Positions 6,968 to 16,343 are shown, counted from the first letter of the stretch. The stretch is 64,000 nucleotides of DNA from Chryseobacterium sp. SSA4.19 (GCF_022601875.1 NZ_JAKVIP010000006.1:116211-180210); one strand, 5' to 3'. Translations and numbers: made by a program. Notes: a model not told the origin generated them from the sequence alone.

Positions 6968-9451
6968 TTAATTCAGGACATTAAACCTGAATTTTATCCC
7001 GAAATTATCTTTGAACTGGGAAGTCTGATAATGTCCAAGCCTGTAAGAAAAGCCTACACCGAAATTCCTGCCCAGGAACCTGTTCCAGATAAATCCGACT
7101 TCCTGGTAATAATGATCCAAAACATGAAAATCAAACTGATGGTCTGCTCTGTTCTTCATATTGCCTATCGCTGACTGGTATTCAAGTTCAATGCTGGAAT
7201 ATCTGCTGCCAAAGGTTTTAAACCTGAATGGCAGGGATTGTGTAATTTTAAATGCGGCAAATCGGTCTGCAAAATAAGTTCCTGCCGGCATGGTCGTAAA
7301 CCCGAGATTAGACGGCGTGCTGATATTGGAATACCAGTGATCCGGATTTCTGTCGTTCTGACCTGCAATTTCAAAGTTCTTCCAGATCGGAGCCATTCCT
7401 GAAGAAATTCCACCGAAAAGTTTAATATTGGTATACCCCAATTTTGATCTGAACTGATGAATAATCAAGGCATCTGCCCTGTAATAATCTAAATTTCCGC
7501 CCAGTATTTCAAAACCTTTTTCGAAGTTTACATACGCTTGTGGAAAACTTTTTTCATAAGTGTATTTTCCGCTTGGTGTCATGATGTTTTTATCATTCGG
7601 AGAGAATTTAAACGACAGGGTAGCGCTTGTATTGTCGAATTGGTTGCCTAAATTTTTATAGTTGTAATCAAAAAGAGCCTGTTGCTTTTCTTTATTCACA
7701 GCAATCTTCATACTTAAAGAATTCGAAATATCATATATGTAAGATGCTTCCCACTTCTGATTCTTATAGAAATTCGCGTTGTGAAGATCAAGATTCAGGT
7801 CATTTACTTTCATCATCATGTCCCACATCGTATTGCTGAATCTTCCTGCCGCAAAGACATCATCTACATAATCAACCCTGAAAACAGAAGTTCTTTTATC
7901 AGATAATTTTATGTCTAAACCTAAACCATACTTCCAGGTATGATCTTTAAACCCGTAACCGAAATAAGCATCGGGTGAAAATGTTTTGTTGAATTTTTCA
8001 TTCAGTTTCAGTCCCGCTCCCAAACGAACGCCTTGGTATTTATCGTAACTGAAAAGCTTGGTAATGTCAAAATCAATCATTTTATAACGGAGATTCCCCC
8101 TGAGCAATTGGGTTAGAAAACCAAGCTTCTTTTCAAAATTATGTTTATCTACAAAGCTGTCGATTTTCGTGTAGGTTGCGCTTTCTCTTGCGGTAAGACT
8201 GTCGGTTCTGTATTTGTCCAGAAGACTTCCGTCAGAATTTTTCATTTCCAGAGAATAGCCTTTAAAATCTGAAGCTTTCTGCTCCTCATTCAGTTTAAAA
8301 TCAAAAAAACGGTTGGTTACATAGAGGTAATTCCCAAACGTTTTCTGGTTATACTTCTGTCGTTCACTGAGATGCTGACCTTTTTTTAAACTGTCGGTTT
8401 TTACGCTGTCTTTCTTTGAAACATTAAAAGTCTGGTCGCCCATTTTCAGTTTAATATCTTCATAATCCAAAAACCATTTTCCGTTAATCGGTTTCCAGAC
8501 AGAAACAATATCGCCTTCATTTCTTTTTTTGTTGGCACTTTCAAACTTTTTCAAGGCATACGTCTCAGAATCGACATAGATTTTCCCGTTGAACTTTCTA
8601 GGATTTTGTCTTTTCTTGTCTGTAATTTCCTTGAATTTAATGATATACGTTTTTCTGCCATCAAGCTGTAAGGTATCGGAAAGATAAAAATTAAACAGTT
8701 TTCTGTTCTCAGGTAGTAACTGTCTCGGTGTTCGGTCAAGATTGGAAATATTAATCGCCAGAGCTTCGTAGATCGGATTTTTAAAACCCGACATCCTATT
8801 ATCGATAATATTGGTTTTTTCGCCAAAACTTTTAGAATACTTGTATTCTGTGGCTTTTTCCCATAGGAACATCTGGCTTTCCTGTGAAGCATTCAGGAAA
8901 TCTTCAGCAATCAGCGAATCTTTTATTTCTTTCTCTTTCTGCTTAACTTCTGTTTTCTCTACTCTTGAGAGAGAATCTTTTCGGACGGCTAAGAAGTTTT
9001 TAAAGGTATCGACAGAATCCTTATCAACATCGATAGAAAATTTAGTATACGATTTAAAATCGTAAGAATCCAGAGACTTTGGAGAGTTATCTTTGGCTCT
9101 TTTATTCAATTCATCCAAAATCCTCAAGGCTCTCGGATCGCTTTTGTCCTGGATCACCACGCGGTCGATCGTGCTCATTTTATCAGACAATGGCTGCATC
9201 GAAACATCTATTGTTTTCTTTACCTCAACTAAAGCATCTTCATAATTGCTGGCCAGGATTTCTACTTTCTTACATTTTGTTTTGAAATTCAGGATACCTT
9301 CCTGGTTTGTTTTTCCCAACAGGTTGTCATCACAATATACTGCAGCATCCTGTATTGGCTGTCTGCTGTTTTTGTTAAATACCTTAAGCTGAGTCTGGCT
9401 GAAAAACAGTACTGTAAAAAATAAAAATAGAGGAGATAGAAATTTTGCCAT
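6968..9451 (-). CDS. DUF5686 outer-membrane protein, paralogue of the downstream gene
   Basis: An 827-residue protein with a signal peptide (ending FFSQTQ), a CarboxypepD_reg-like beta-sandwich (FNKNSRQPIQDAAVYC at about residues 25-40) and a long DUF5686 region with barrel-like strands. It is collinear with its neighbour: both contain ATxEYKYSKSFGEK or an equivalent, DGRKxxIIKF, GFKDxxWKYGLGLD, FSPNxxNIMTPxGK, and a terminal strand ending in an aromatic-rich segment. A lysine/serine-rich insert (around KKDSVKTDSLKKG) is specific to this copy. The 211-base gap to the neighbour carries the latter's own -7 box. The tandem pair suggests duplication followed by specialisation; no ligand can be inferred. 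Confidence 0.85.
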   Translation of the reverse strand: MAKFLSPLFLFFTVLFFSQTQLKVFNKNSRQPIQDAAVYCDDNLLGKTNQEGILNFKTKCKKVEILASNYEDALVEVKKTIDVSMQPLSDKMSTIDRVVIQDKSDPRALRILDELNKRAKDNSPKSLDSYDFKSYTKFSIDVDKDSVDTFKNFLAVRKDSLSRVEKTEVKQKEKEIKDSLIAEDFLNASQESQMFLWEKATEYKYSKSFGEKTNIIDNRMSGFKNPIYEALAINISNLDRTPRQLLPENRKLFNFYLSDTLQLDGRKTYIIKFKEITDKKRQNPRKFNGKIYVDSETYALKKFESANKKRNEGDIVSVWKPINGKWFLDYEDIKLKMGDQTFNVSKKDSVKTDSLKKGQHLSERQKYNQKTFGNYLYVTNRFFDFKLNEEQKASDFKGYSLEMKNSDGSLLDKYRTDSLTARESATYTKIDSFVDKHNFEKKLGFLTQLLRGNLRYKMIDFDITKLFSYDKYQGVRLGAGLKLNEKFNKTFSPDAYFGYGFKDHTWKYGLGLDIKLSDKRTSVFRVDYVDDVFAAGRFSNTMWDMMMKVNDLNLDLHNANFYKNQKWEASYIYDISNSLSMKIAVNKEKQQALFDYNYKNLGNQFDNTSATLSFKFSPNDKNIMTPSGKYTYEKSFPQAYVNFEKGFEILGGNLDYYRADALIIHQFRSKLGYTNIKLFGGISSGMAPIWKNFEIAGQNDRNPDHWYSNISTPSNLGFTTMPAGTYFADRFAAFKITQSLPFRFKTFGSRYSSIELEYQSAIGNMKNRADHQFDFHVLDHYYQEVGFIWNRFLGRNFGVGFSYRLGHYQTSQFKDNFGIKFRFNVLN

Positions 9452-9470
9452 TAGTTTTTTATTGATAGGA

Positions 9471-9504
9471 CAAAACTATTGATAAGAATGTTACAAAACG
9501 ACAA
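9471..9504 (-). promoter_or_regulatory. Promoter of the second DUF5686 gene
   Basis: The -7 box CAAAACTA (minus strand TAGTTTTG) is at 9471-9478, 20 bases before the ATG. A -33 TTG (plus-strand CAA, 9502-9504) lies 23 bases further up; another CAAA at 9494 would give a 15-base spacer. Confidence 0.5.
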
Positions 9505-9660
9505 CAGAAAATATAATCTTTTGTTAAAAATAAAATCTTCTGTATTTCAATGGAGTACTGCTGATTTTTCTATTTTTCAATTCCTGAAAGAATGGAAAAA
9601 GGAATTTATTTAAGAGTTTTTAAGGCTTTGAAAAGTAAAAACTATTTCTGGAATTTAACT

Positions 9661-9834
9661 TCCGTTAGTTCGAGTAAAAATTATTTGAAAAACAATTTTG
9701 TATGGAGAGCTTAATGTTTTTCGCAGCGCAGCGGAGAAAAATGTATCAAGACCGGTGAGCCGAAGTGCAAAATTTTCTCCCAATCACAAACTTCCCGATA
9801 CAAGTTTTTGCAAAACTCTACTTGAGGTGACGGA
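9661..9834. repeat. REP-like long imperfect palindrome
   Basis: The left end TCCGTTAGTTCGAGTA (9661) and the reverse complement of the right end, TCCGTCACCTCAAGTA (from 9834), match at most positions. Both arms continue to a GTAT[GC]G segment. An inner stem pairs GGAGAAAA near 9734 with TTTTCTCC near 9773. The core is locally GC-richer than its surroundings (cgcagcgcagcggag). I recall similar palindromes, with TTCGAGTA ends and a central GTATCGAGA, as multi-copy intergenic elements of flavobacteria, but cannot verify that here. The rest of 9505-9955 holds only the terminator at 9850 and no ORF. Confidence 0.5.
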
Positions 9835-9849
9835 GGATTGATTTTATAA

Positions 9850-9888
9850 AACCAACGATCCCTTTCAATTTGAAAGGGATCGTTGGTT
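9850..9888 (-). terminator. Perfect 39-bp hairpin downstream of alaS
   Basis: The 19-base arms AACCAACGATCCCTTTCAA and TTGAAAGGGATCGTTGGTT are perfectly complementary around a single T. It lies 67 bases after the alaS stop. The tail on the minus strand (TTTATAAAAT) is only moderately T-rich, so it may also act as an RNA-stabilising 3' end. Confidence 0.7.
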
Positions 9889-9955
9889 AAATTAATTTCT
9901 AATAGTAGAATCTAATCTTTATCAATGACCGTAATCGGTAATAGTGGTATTGGAA

Positions 9956-12559
9956 TTAAATATTCAACGCTTTCTGATACGCATTTTCCAGTCCGTCAAG
10001 ATTCTTTCCTCCTGCTGTTGCAAAGCCCGGATTTCCGCCGCCGCCGCCCTGGATTTCTTTGGCTAAGTCTTTAATGAGTGCTCCGGCCTGATAAATTCCT
10101 GCCAAATCATCGGAAACGCCAACGGTAATCATCGGTTTTCCGTCTGCGTCAGACAGGATAACCGTTATTGAAGTCGGGATTTCTTTCTTCAGCTGGAAGA
10201 CAATATCTTTTACCGAACCGGCATCTAAGGAAGTTCTTTTTACCAAGAGCAATTTATCGCCTTTTTGCTCGTAAGCTCCTTTCCAGTCACCGATTTCTCC
10301 TTTTGCTTTTTCTTTCTTCAATGCATCCACTTCAGATTTCAAAGAAGCATTTTCTTCCATCAGCTTTTCAATGGATCTTACAATATCTTTAGATTTCAGC
10401 AATTGAGAAAGTTCGGTGACCTGTTTTTCTAAATTTTTGAAATACTCTTCAGATTTATCGCCTGAGATCGCTTCGATCCTTCTGATTCCTGCCGCGGCGG
10501 AGCTTTCAGAAACAATTTTAAAATGACCGATCTCAATGGTATTTTTTACATGGGTTCCTCCACAAAGTTCTTTTGAACTTCCGAACTGGATCATCCTTAC
10601 ATTGTCACCGTATTTTTCACCGAACAATGCCATAGCACCTTTATCCAGAGCTTCCTGAATCGGGATATTTCTGAATTCCTGTAATGCAATGCTTTCTTTA
10701 ATCTTACGGTTTACTTTTTCTTCCACCGAAGCCAGTTCTTCTTCCGTCATCTTACTGAAATGCGAGAAGTCGAAACGCAGATAATCCGGGCCAACGAATG
10801 AACCTTTCTGCTCAACATGGGTCCCCAGAACGTCTCTCAAAGCTTCATGCAACAAGTGAGTAACAGAGTGGTTCGCCTGAGAATTTTTTCTGTCGTTTTC
10901 ATTTACTTTAGCATAGAATAAAGCCCCTGCATCTTTAGGAAGGCCATTGATCAGAGAAATGATCAATCCGTTTTCCTTTTTGGTTTCCAGGACTTCAAAA
11001 TGTTCCGTAGCGTTTTCAAGAAGCCCTTTATCACCGATCTGTCCTCCGCCTTCCGGATAAAAAGGGGATTCGCTTAATACGACCTGGTAAAATTCGCCGT
11101 CCTTGTTTTCTACTTTCCGGTATTTTGTAATATAGGTTTCAGACTCTGTCTTGTCGTAACCGACAAAATTTTCTGCTCTTTCTTCCAGCGTTACCCAATC
11201 GTATACTTTCTGGGCAGAATCTTCTTTTGAACGCAGTCTCTGCTTTTCTCTTTCCGCTTTGAAACCTTTTTCGTCGATGGTCAATCCTTTTTCTTCAGCA
11301 ATAATTCTTGTTAAATCATCCGGGAATCCGTACGTGTCATACAATTCGAACACTTCTTCGCTTGGTAAAACTTTCAGATTATTATCAATCGTCTGCTGAA
11401 TTAACTTTTCAACTCTGATTAGTCCTGTTTCAATCGTTTTTAAGAAAGACTCTTCTTCACTTTTAATCACTTCAGTGACAAGATTTCCCTGTTTTTCAAG
11501 CTCAGGGAAGAATGCTCCCATTTGCTCCTGGAGAACGGCCACCAATTTATAAAGGAAAGGTTCTTTCATGTCCAGGAATCTGTAAGAATAAGAAATTCCT
11601 CTTCTCAAAATTCTTCTGATCACGTACCCGGCACCTCCGCTTGAAGGCAGCTGTCCGTCTGCAATGGCAAAAGCAACCGCTCTGATGTGATCTACCACCA
11701 CACGGATGGCGATATCTTTTTCGTTTTCTAAAACGCCTGTATATTTTTTATCTGAAAGTTCTTCAACTTTAGCAATTAAAGGTGTGAATACGTCAGTGTC
11801 ATAGTTTGAGGATTTCCCCTGAAGCGCCATACAAAGACGTTCGAATCCCATTCCTGTATCTACATGTTGCGCAGGAAGTTTTTCTAATGATTTGTCAGCC
11901 TTTCTGTTGAATTCCATGAAAACGAGGTTCCATACTTCCACTACCTGAGGATGGTCGTTATTAACCAAATCTAATCCTGAAACTTTAGCTTTTTCTTCCG
12001 GAGTTCTCAAATCCACATGAATTTCCGAACATGGCCCGCACGGTCCGCTTTCACCCATTTCCCAAAAATTATCTTTTTTGTTTCCATTGATAATACGGTC
12101 TTCAGAAATATGGGATTTCCAGAAATCATAAGCATCCTGGTCTCTTTCCAGATTTTCGGAAGCGTCACCTTCAAAAATAGTGACATATAAATTATCTTTC
12201 GGAATGCCGTAGACCTCCGTTAATAGTTCCCAGGCAAAAGCAATAGCATCTTTTTTGAAATAATTCCCAAAAGACCAGTTTCCAAGCATTTCAAACATGG
12301 TGTGGTGATAGGTATCTCTGCCCACATCATCGAGGTCATTATGCTTTCCTGAAACCCTCAGACACTTTTGTGTGTCGGCAATTCTCGGGGCAGTAGGCGT
12401 TTTGTAGCCTAAGAAGAAGTCTTTGAACTGCGTCATCCCTGAATTGGAAAACATAAGGGTGGGATCGTCTTTCAGCACGATAGGCGCCGAGGGAACAATC
12501 AGGTGGTCTTTACTTTTAAAATAATCTAAAAATTTCTGACGAATCTCTTGTGATGTCAT
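9956..12559 (-). CDS. alaS: Alanyl-tRNA synthetase
   Basis: Charges tRNA-Ala and edits Ser/Gly mischarging. At 867 residues it is the normal bacterial length. The class II catalytic core shows SNSGMTQFKDFFLG, RDTYHHTMFEMLGNWSFG, GPCGPCSEIHVD and the motif 3 region HVDTGMGFERL. The editing domain has HSVTHLLH and CGGTHV, that is, the four zinc-coordinating positions (H-x3-H and C-x3-H) are intact. The C-Ala glycine-rich stretch GGGGNPGFATAGGKN closes the protein. A coiled coil (about residues 700-750) links editing and C-Ala domains. It is a single gene with its own promoter (12600-12634) and terminator (9850-9888). Confidence 0.99.
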   Translation of the reverse strand: MTSQEIRQKFLDYFKSKDHLIVPSAPIVLKDDPTLMFSNSGMTQFKDFFLGYKTPTAPRIADTQKCLRVSGKHNDLDDVGRDTYHHTMFEMLGNWSFGNYFKKDAIAFAWELLTEVYGIPKDNLYVTIFEGDASENLERDQDAYDFWKSHISEDRIINGNKKDNFWEMGESGPCGPCSEIHVDLRTPEEKAKVSGLDLVNNDHPQVVEVWNLVFMEFNRKADKSLEKLPAQHVDTGMGFERLCMALQGKSSNYDTDVFTPLIAKVEELSDKKYTGVLENEKDIAIRVVVDHIRAVAFAIADGQLPSSGGAGYVIRRILRRGISYSYRFLDMKEPFLYKLVAVLQEQMGAFFPELEKQGNLVTEVIKSEEESFLKTIETGLIRVEKLIQQTIDNNLKVLPSEEVFELYDTYGFPDDLTRIIAEEKGLTIDEKGFKAEREKQRLRSKEDSAQKVYDWVTLEERAENFVGYDKTESETYITKYRKVENKDGEFYQVVLSESPFYPEGGGQIGDKGLLENATEHFEVLETKKENGLIISLINGLPKDAGALFYAKVNENDRKNSQANHSVTHLLHEALRDVLGTHVEQKGSFVGPDYLRFDFSHFSKMTEEELASVEEKVNRKIKESIALQEFRNIPIQEALDKGAMALFGEKYGDNVRMIQFGSSKELCGGTHVKNTIEIGHFKIVSESSAAAGIRRIEAISGDKSEEYFKNLEKQVTELSQLLKSKDIVRSIEKLMEENASLKSEVDALKKEKAKGEIGDWKGAYEQKGDKLLLVKRTSLDAGSVKDIVFQLKKEIPTSITVILSDADGKPMITVGVSDDLAGIYQAGALIKDLAKEIQGGGGGNPGFATAGGKNLDGLENAYQKALNI

Positions 12560-12599
12560 AAGTATAGGTATTGCTTTGCTTAATCAATTTGATAAGATG

Positions 12600-12634
12600 C
12601 AAATTTAGGATTTTTTACTGAAACCCGTAACAAA
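12600..12634 (-). promoter_or_regulatory. Promoter of alaS
   Basis: The -7 box CAAATTTA (minus strand TAAATTTG) is at 12600-12607. A -33 box CAAA (TTTG) is at 12631-12634, with a 23-base spacer. The implied leader is about 35 bases. Confidence 0.55.
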
Positions 12635-12726
12635 TAAGGAAAGCCATAATCTTTAAGTTATATACTATCCGGATGGTTTGCTTTTTGATCCTAGAATATT
12701 GTTTTTAATAAAATACTATAAGCTAT

Positions 12727-13701
12727 ATGAAAGTATTCGTCAATAAAAGGATTCCTGAAGAAGGAATCAAAATGCTGGAGGAAGCAGGCCTGCAAGTTTT
12801 TATTCCGGAACATGAAAACCTGTCTCATGAAGAGTGGTTGGGCTACTGTAAAAGCCATGATATGATTTTAAGTGTGGGAGCCGATTTTAAATATAATCAG
12901 GATTTTTTTAATGAATGTCCTAATATAAAAGCGATTGCCCTGTATTCCGTAGGTTTTGACCATGTAGACATAAAAGAAGCAGTACAGAGAAATATTCCGG
13001 TTGGGAATACGCCTGATGTTTTAAGCAAGGCAACTTCCGATGTGGCATTTCTGCTAATGCAGTCCGTTGCACGAAGGGCAAGCTATAATTTTGAAAAAGT
13101 GAAAGCCGGGAATTGGGGAGATTTTGATCCGCTACATGCGTTGGGCCAGGAACTTTATGGGAAAACACTGGGAATTTTCGGGCTGGGAAGAATAGGTATT
13201 GAAATGGCGAAAAAATCAAAGGCTGCTTTTGATATGGAGATTATTTATCACAACCGTCACCACAACGAGCAAGCGGAAAAAGAACTGAATGCCCGCTATG
13301 TTTCCTTTGAGGAATTGGTTGCCGCTTCCGATGTGCTGAGCATCCACGCAAATTTCAAACCTGAGCAGAAAGAGCTTTTTAACCGTTCTGTTTTTGAAAA
13401 AATGAAAGAGAATGCTATTTTTATCAATACGGCAAGAGGTGGTTTTCACCATCAGAAAGATTTATATGATGTATTGGCCGAAAAGAAAATCTGGGGTGCC
13501 GGGCTTGATGTTACAAACCCAGAACCGATTTTTAAAGATGATCCTATTCTGGAACTGTCCAATATATGTGTGCTTCCGCATGTAGGCTCAGCAACCATAG
13601 AAGCGAGAACCGAAATGGCAAAGCTGGCTGCTGAAAATCTGATCGCTGTTTCTAAACATGAGAAAATGCCGTCCTGTGTCAATCCTGAGATATATTCCTG
13701 A
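12727..13701 (+). CDS. D-isomer-specific 2-hydroxyacid dehydrogenase
   Basis: A 324-residue cytosolic NAD(P)-dependent dehydrogenase that reduces 2-oxoacids to D-2-hydroxyacids. The Rossmann motif is GLGRIG (about residues 154-159). The catalytic triad is visible as R237 in NTARGG, E266 in NPEP and H285 in LPHVGSA. The residues after the second strand read YHNR, which resembles NADP-type glyoxylate/hydroxypyruvate reductases more than strict NAD enzymes, but this is only suggestive. It is divergent from alaS and followed by an independently promoted acidic protein. Substrate choice (glyoxylate, hydroxypyruvate or other) cannot be settled from sequence alone. Confidence 0.9.
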   Translation: MKVFVNKRIPEEGIKMLEEAGLQVFIPEHENLSHEEWLGYCKSHDMILSVGADFKYNQDFFNECPNIKAIALYSVGFDHVDIKEAVQRNIPVGNTPDVLSKATSDVAFLLMQSVARRASYNFEKVKAGNWGDFDPLHALGQELYGKTLGIFGLGRIGIEMAKKSKAAFDMEIIYHNRHHNEQAEKELNARYVSFEELVAASDVLSIHANFKPEQKELFNRSVFEKMKENAIFINTARGGFHHQKDLYDVLAEKKIWGAGLDVTNPEPIFKDDPILELSNICVLPHVGSATIEARTEMAKLAAENLIAVSKHEKMPSCVNPEIYS

Positions 13702-13720
13702 TATAAACCGTGATTGGAAT

Positions 13721-13728
13721 TATTTTTG
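13721..13728 (+). promoter_or_regulatory. -7 box of the acidic small gene
   Basis: TATTTTTG fits TAnnTTTG exactly. An apparent TTG start at 13714 lies upstream of it and can be excluded; ATG 13756 is the first start downstream. Confidence 0.5.
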
Positions 13729-13755
13729 TTTAATTATTATCCAACACTAAATACA

Positions 13756-14049
13756 ATGATTATGCATGAAAATAGCGAACAAGAACAAGAAAGAAGACTG
13801 GAGCAGAGAGAGTATACAGCCAATGAAGATATTTTCAATCAGGAAGAACATATTCCGATTGACGGAGATGGAAAACCCATTTTTCATGAAGATGCAGATG
13901 AAGACACATTAGACAAAGGTCTTGATATCCCCGGAACTGATCGTGAAGCCGGAACCAATGATATCGGTGAAGATGAGGAAAACAGCTATTGGGGTTTAAG
14001 TGATAATGATGATGATCATGAAGAACAGAATGATGATCTGATGCGTTAA
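13756..14049 (+). CDS. Highly acidic small protein of unknown function
   Basis: About 97 residues from ATG 13756 (a second ATG at 13762 is equally possible). It is dominated by D and E, with a lysine-poor composition and segments HIPIDGDGKPIF, DIPGTDREAG and a C-terminal run of aspartates before EEQNDDLMR. There is no signal peptide, membrane segment or recognisable domain, and it is probably disordered. It has its own -7 box and a hairpin 25 bases downstream, so it appears to be a monocistronic real gene. Similar short acidic proteins occur in related bacteria, but I know no function. Confidence 0.65.
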   Translation: MIMHENSEQEQERRLEQREYTANEDIFNQEEHIPIDGDGKPIFHEDADEDTLDKGLDIPGTDREAGTNDIGEDEENSYWGLSDNDDDHEEQNDDLMR

Positions 14050-14074
14050 CAGAAAACCTTAACTATGTATTATG

Positions 14075-14101
14075 AACCTTGCTTTATCAGTGAGGTTTTT
14101 G
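14075..14101 (+). terminator. Weak terminator after the acidic gene
   Basis: A short stem AACCT/AGGTT (14075-14079 with 14093-14097) with a 13-base loop is followed by TTT and G. The weak stem makes this tentative. Confidence 0.4.
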
Positions 14102-14233
14102 TTTGTGGAATTTTAGATGTAAAACTAATTGTTCTATTTGTAAACTCTTTTTTTATCTGACCAAACAGTTTTTAAACAATATAATAATCTGCTTAATCAG
14201 TATATTAAATGCCTGCAAAAAAGCAATTTTCTA

Positions 14234-14281
14234 AAACCGTTTATCTCTGTTTTTCGTATATACAATTGAACGGAAACGGTT
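14234..14281. promoter_or_regulatory. Paired AAACSGTTT motif upstream of msrAB
   Basis: AAACCGTTT (14234-14242) and AAACGGTT (14274-14281) form an inverted pair, each being close to the odd-centre palindrome AAAC[C/G]GTTT. The same pair occurs upstream of the AAA ATPase (18212-18278). The rest of 14102-14401 is AT-rich with no gene; a possible msrAB promoter has TTG at 14313 and a near -7 GAAATTTG at 14338-14345. Confidence 0.3.
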
Positions 14282-14401
14282 AGTTATCCTATAATTGTGA
14301 TAGATAGTATCATTGTGAAGTTTTTATTATTTAGTGTGAAATTTGCATAGTGATGAAGCACTTAAAAGATATCCGAAGAGGTTTGTTTAAATTAAAATGA
14401 A

Positions 14402-15520
14402 ATGAATAAAAAAATAAAAATGAAGAATATATTAGTACTTCTCGGAGTCATTCTGGGAATAGGAGTATTTGCTATGGGTTGCGGAGATTCTAAAAAGATG
14501 AAGGCTGCCGGGATTACAAAAGAAAATGAGAACATTATGAACAATAAAAATGTAAAAGAAGTCTACTTTGCCGGAGGTTGTTTTTGGGGAACCGAACACT
14601 TTTTTCAACAGGTCCGAGGAGTCGTGGGAACAGAAGTGGGCTATGCCAACGGAAATACTAAAAATCCTACTTATGAAGAAGTGGTAAGCCATACCACAGG
14701 TTTTGCAGAAACGGTAAAGGTAAAATATGACCCTGAACAAGTCGATCTGAAACTGTTGATTGGTCTATATTTTAAAACCATTGATCCTACCAGTATTGAC
14801 CAACAGGGAAATGACAGAGGAAATCAGTACAGAACAGGAATTTACTCAAGCGATAAAGAAACGGAGGCTATTGTGAAGGCGGAAGTGGCAAAACTGGCTA
14901 AGAATTACAACAAACCTGTTGTTGTGGAAACTATCCCTCTAAAAAACTTCTATAAAGCAGAAGATTATCATCAGGATTACCTGGATAAAAATCTGGGAGG
15001 CTACTGCCACATTGAACCGGGATTATTTGAAATGGCGAGAAATGCCAACCCGCCGAAAAAGGAAACAAAGTACCAGAAGCAGGATAAAAAAGTATTAAAG
15101 GAAAAACTGACTTCAGAACAGTATAAAGTAACTCAGGAAAACGGTACGGAGATGCCTTTTAAAAATGAATACTGGGATGAAACCCGCGAAGGTATTTATG
15201 TAGATATTACGACGGGCGAGCCCTTGTTTATTTCTACCGATAAGTTTGAGTCGGGTTGTGGCTGGCCGAGTTTTTCCAAGCCGATCACCAAAAAGCTGGT
15301 GGAAGAAAAATTAGACAGAACCGCAGGCATGACCAGAGTTGAGGTGAGGAGTAAAACGGGCGATGCGCACCTTGGGCACGTCTTTAATGATGGCCCTGAG
15401 GATAAAGGTGGTCTTCGTTACTGTATCAACAGTGCTTCTTTGAAATTTATTCCGAAAGCGGAAATGAAAGAAAAAGGCTACGGAGAATATCTGAGTTTGC
15501 TTGAAAAAGATAAAAAATAG
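14402..15520 (+). CDS. msrAB: Lipoprotein MsrA-MsrB methionine sulfoxide reductase fusion
   Basis: A 372-residue envelope enzyme reducing both diastereomers of methionine sulfoxide in oxidised proteins. A signal peptide with lipobox FAMGC (C27) predicts a lipid anchor. The MsrA domain (about residues 50-220) has the catalytic motif [11 protein letters not shown] (C60). The MsrB domain (about 225-360) has GCGWPSF (C286), GDAHLGHVF and the catalytic RYCINSASL (C341). Usual zinc-binding MsrBs have two CxxC pairs; here the matching places read [10 protein letters not shown] and RSKTGDAH, so this is the zinc-free form. It is followed by a strong terminator. It probably repairs periplasmic or surface proteins, with a membrane thiol partner not encoded nearby. 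Confidence 0.95.
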   Translation: MNKKIKMKNILVLLGVILGIGVFAMGCGDSKKMKAAGITKENENIMNNKNVKEVYFAGGCFWGTEHFFQQVRGVVGTEVGYANGNTKNPTYEEVVSHTTGFAETVKVKYDPEQVDLKLLIGLYFKTIDPTSIDQQGNDRGNQYRTGIYSSDKETEAIVKAEVAKLAKNYNKPVVVETIPLKNFYKAEDYHQDYLDKNLGGYCHIEPGLFEMARNANPPKKETKYQKQDKKVLKEKLTSEQYKVTQENGTEMPFKNEYWDETREGIYVDITTGEPLFISTDKFESGCGWPSFSKPITKKLVEEKLDRTAGMTRVEVRSKTGDAHLGHVFNDGPEDKGGLRYCINSASLKFIPKAEMKEKGYGEYLSLLEKDKK

Positions 15521-15546
15521 TGTGTTTTAAGTGAAAGTGATTGAAG

Positions 15547-15572
15547 GGCTGCCGAAAGGCAGTCTTTTTTTT
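15547..15572 (+). terminator. Rho-independent terminator of msrAB
   Basis: GGCTGCC / GGCAGTC stem (15547-15553 with 15558-15564) with a GAAA tetraloop and an 8-base T-tract. Confidence 0.9.
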
Positions 15573-15629
15573 AAAGTACATTCAATCAATACAAAATATG
15601 GCAATGTGGAATTAAGAATTTTATTCTAA

Positions 15630-16256
15630 TTATTGTAATTGAAACCTTTCTTTAATACTTAACATTGAAATGTTTAGAAATAATAAAAATCCTAAGATGA
15701 GATAATAGGATTGCTTAGGGAGATGACCTACAAATGTTTCAGGCATAATTATATTTAAAGTACCCTTTTTGAAATCATCTATATAAACTACACAACCTTC
15801 AATGACATCATAACTTCTTTCAGATATATTCGGATCTTTATACATATGAACCGCAAAAAAATGATTGGTTTTTCCAATATCCACTCCATAAGTTTCCTGT
15901 TTAGCCAGTTTCATCGCATCAATTAAGGCGATAAAATCCTGATAATTATTTTTATCTCCGATTATAAATTCAATTCCTGTTTCTTTTTTATTTTTTGCCT
16001 GAAGTGTTTTTAATTCAGAAACATAATAGGATTGGTTTTGCAGAGCCGTGTTGGGTTGGACGATAATCTTTTTATAATTCCAGTCTCGAAACGGTTCAAA
16101 TGTATTATCAAAATCATCGCTGTAATTATGTTTTGCAGGAAGCCCTAAATCCATCACCATATACTGTGGATGAACTCTCTGATTTCCGTAATACCAGAAC
16201 AGAACAGGAATCAGTAAAGCACTTATTAATCCCGGAACATAATATATTTTCTTCAT
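15630..16256 (-). CDS. Membrane-anchored protein of unknown function
   Basis: About 208 residues from the ATG at 16256; a longer reading from 16310 adds a weak N-terminus and is less likely because the MKKIYYVPGLIS start gives a clean hydrophobic N-terminal helix. A second hydrophobic helix lies near the C-terminus (YYLILGFLLFLNISML), so the ~150-residue middle domain is held between two membrane segments, probably on the periplasmic side. The middle contains an alternating beta/alpha pattern (YKKIIVQPNTAL, EFIIGDKNN, CVVYIDDFKKGTLNIIM). No family is recognised. A terminator separates it from the ABC genes upstream. Confidence 0.6.
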   Translation of the reverse strand: MKKIYYVPGLISALLIPVLFWYYGNQRVHPQYMVMDLGLPAKHNYSDDFDNTFEPFRDWNYKKIIVQPNTALQNQSYYVSELKTLQAKNKKETGIEFIIGDKNNYQDFIALIDAMKLAKQETYGVDIGKTNHFFAVHMYKDPNISERSYDVIEGCVVYIDDFKKGTLNIIMPETFVGHLPKQSYYLILGFLLFLNISMLSIKERFQLQ

Positions 16257-16312
16257 GGATATCGTTTTTGATAAAATTAATGAAAAAATCAATTCGTTCA
16301 TTTTCTGCATAA

Positions 16313-16343
16313 CAAAAAAGTGATCCGAAAACGAATCACTTTC
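16313..16343 (-). terminator. Terminator of the ABC transporter operon
   Basis: AAAGTGAT and ATCACTTT pair around 16317-16342, extended by CG pairs around a TTTT loop. On the minus strand the stem runs into TTTTTT (plus-strand A-run 16313-16318). Confidence 0.75.
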
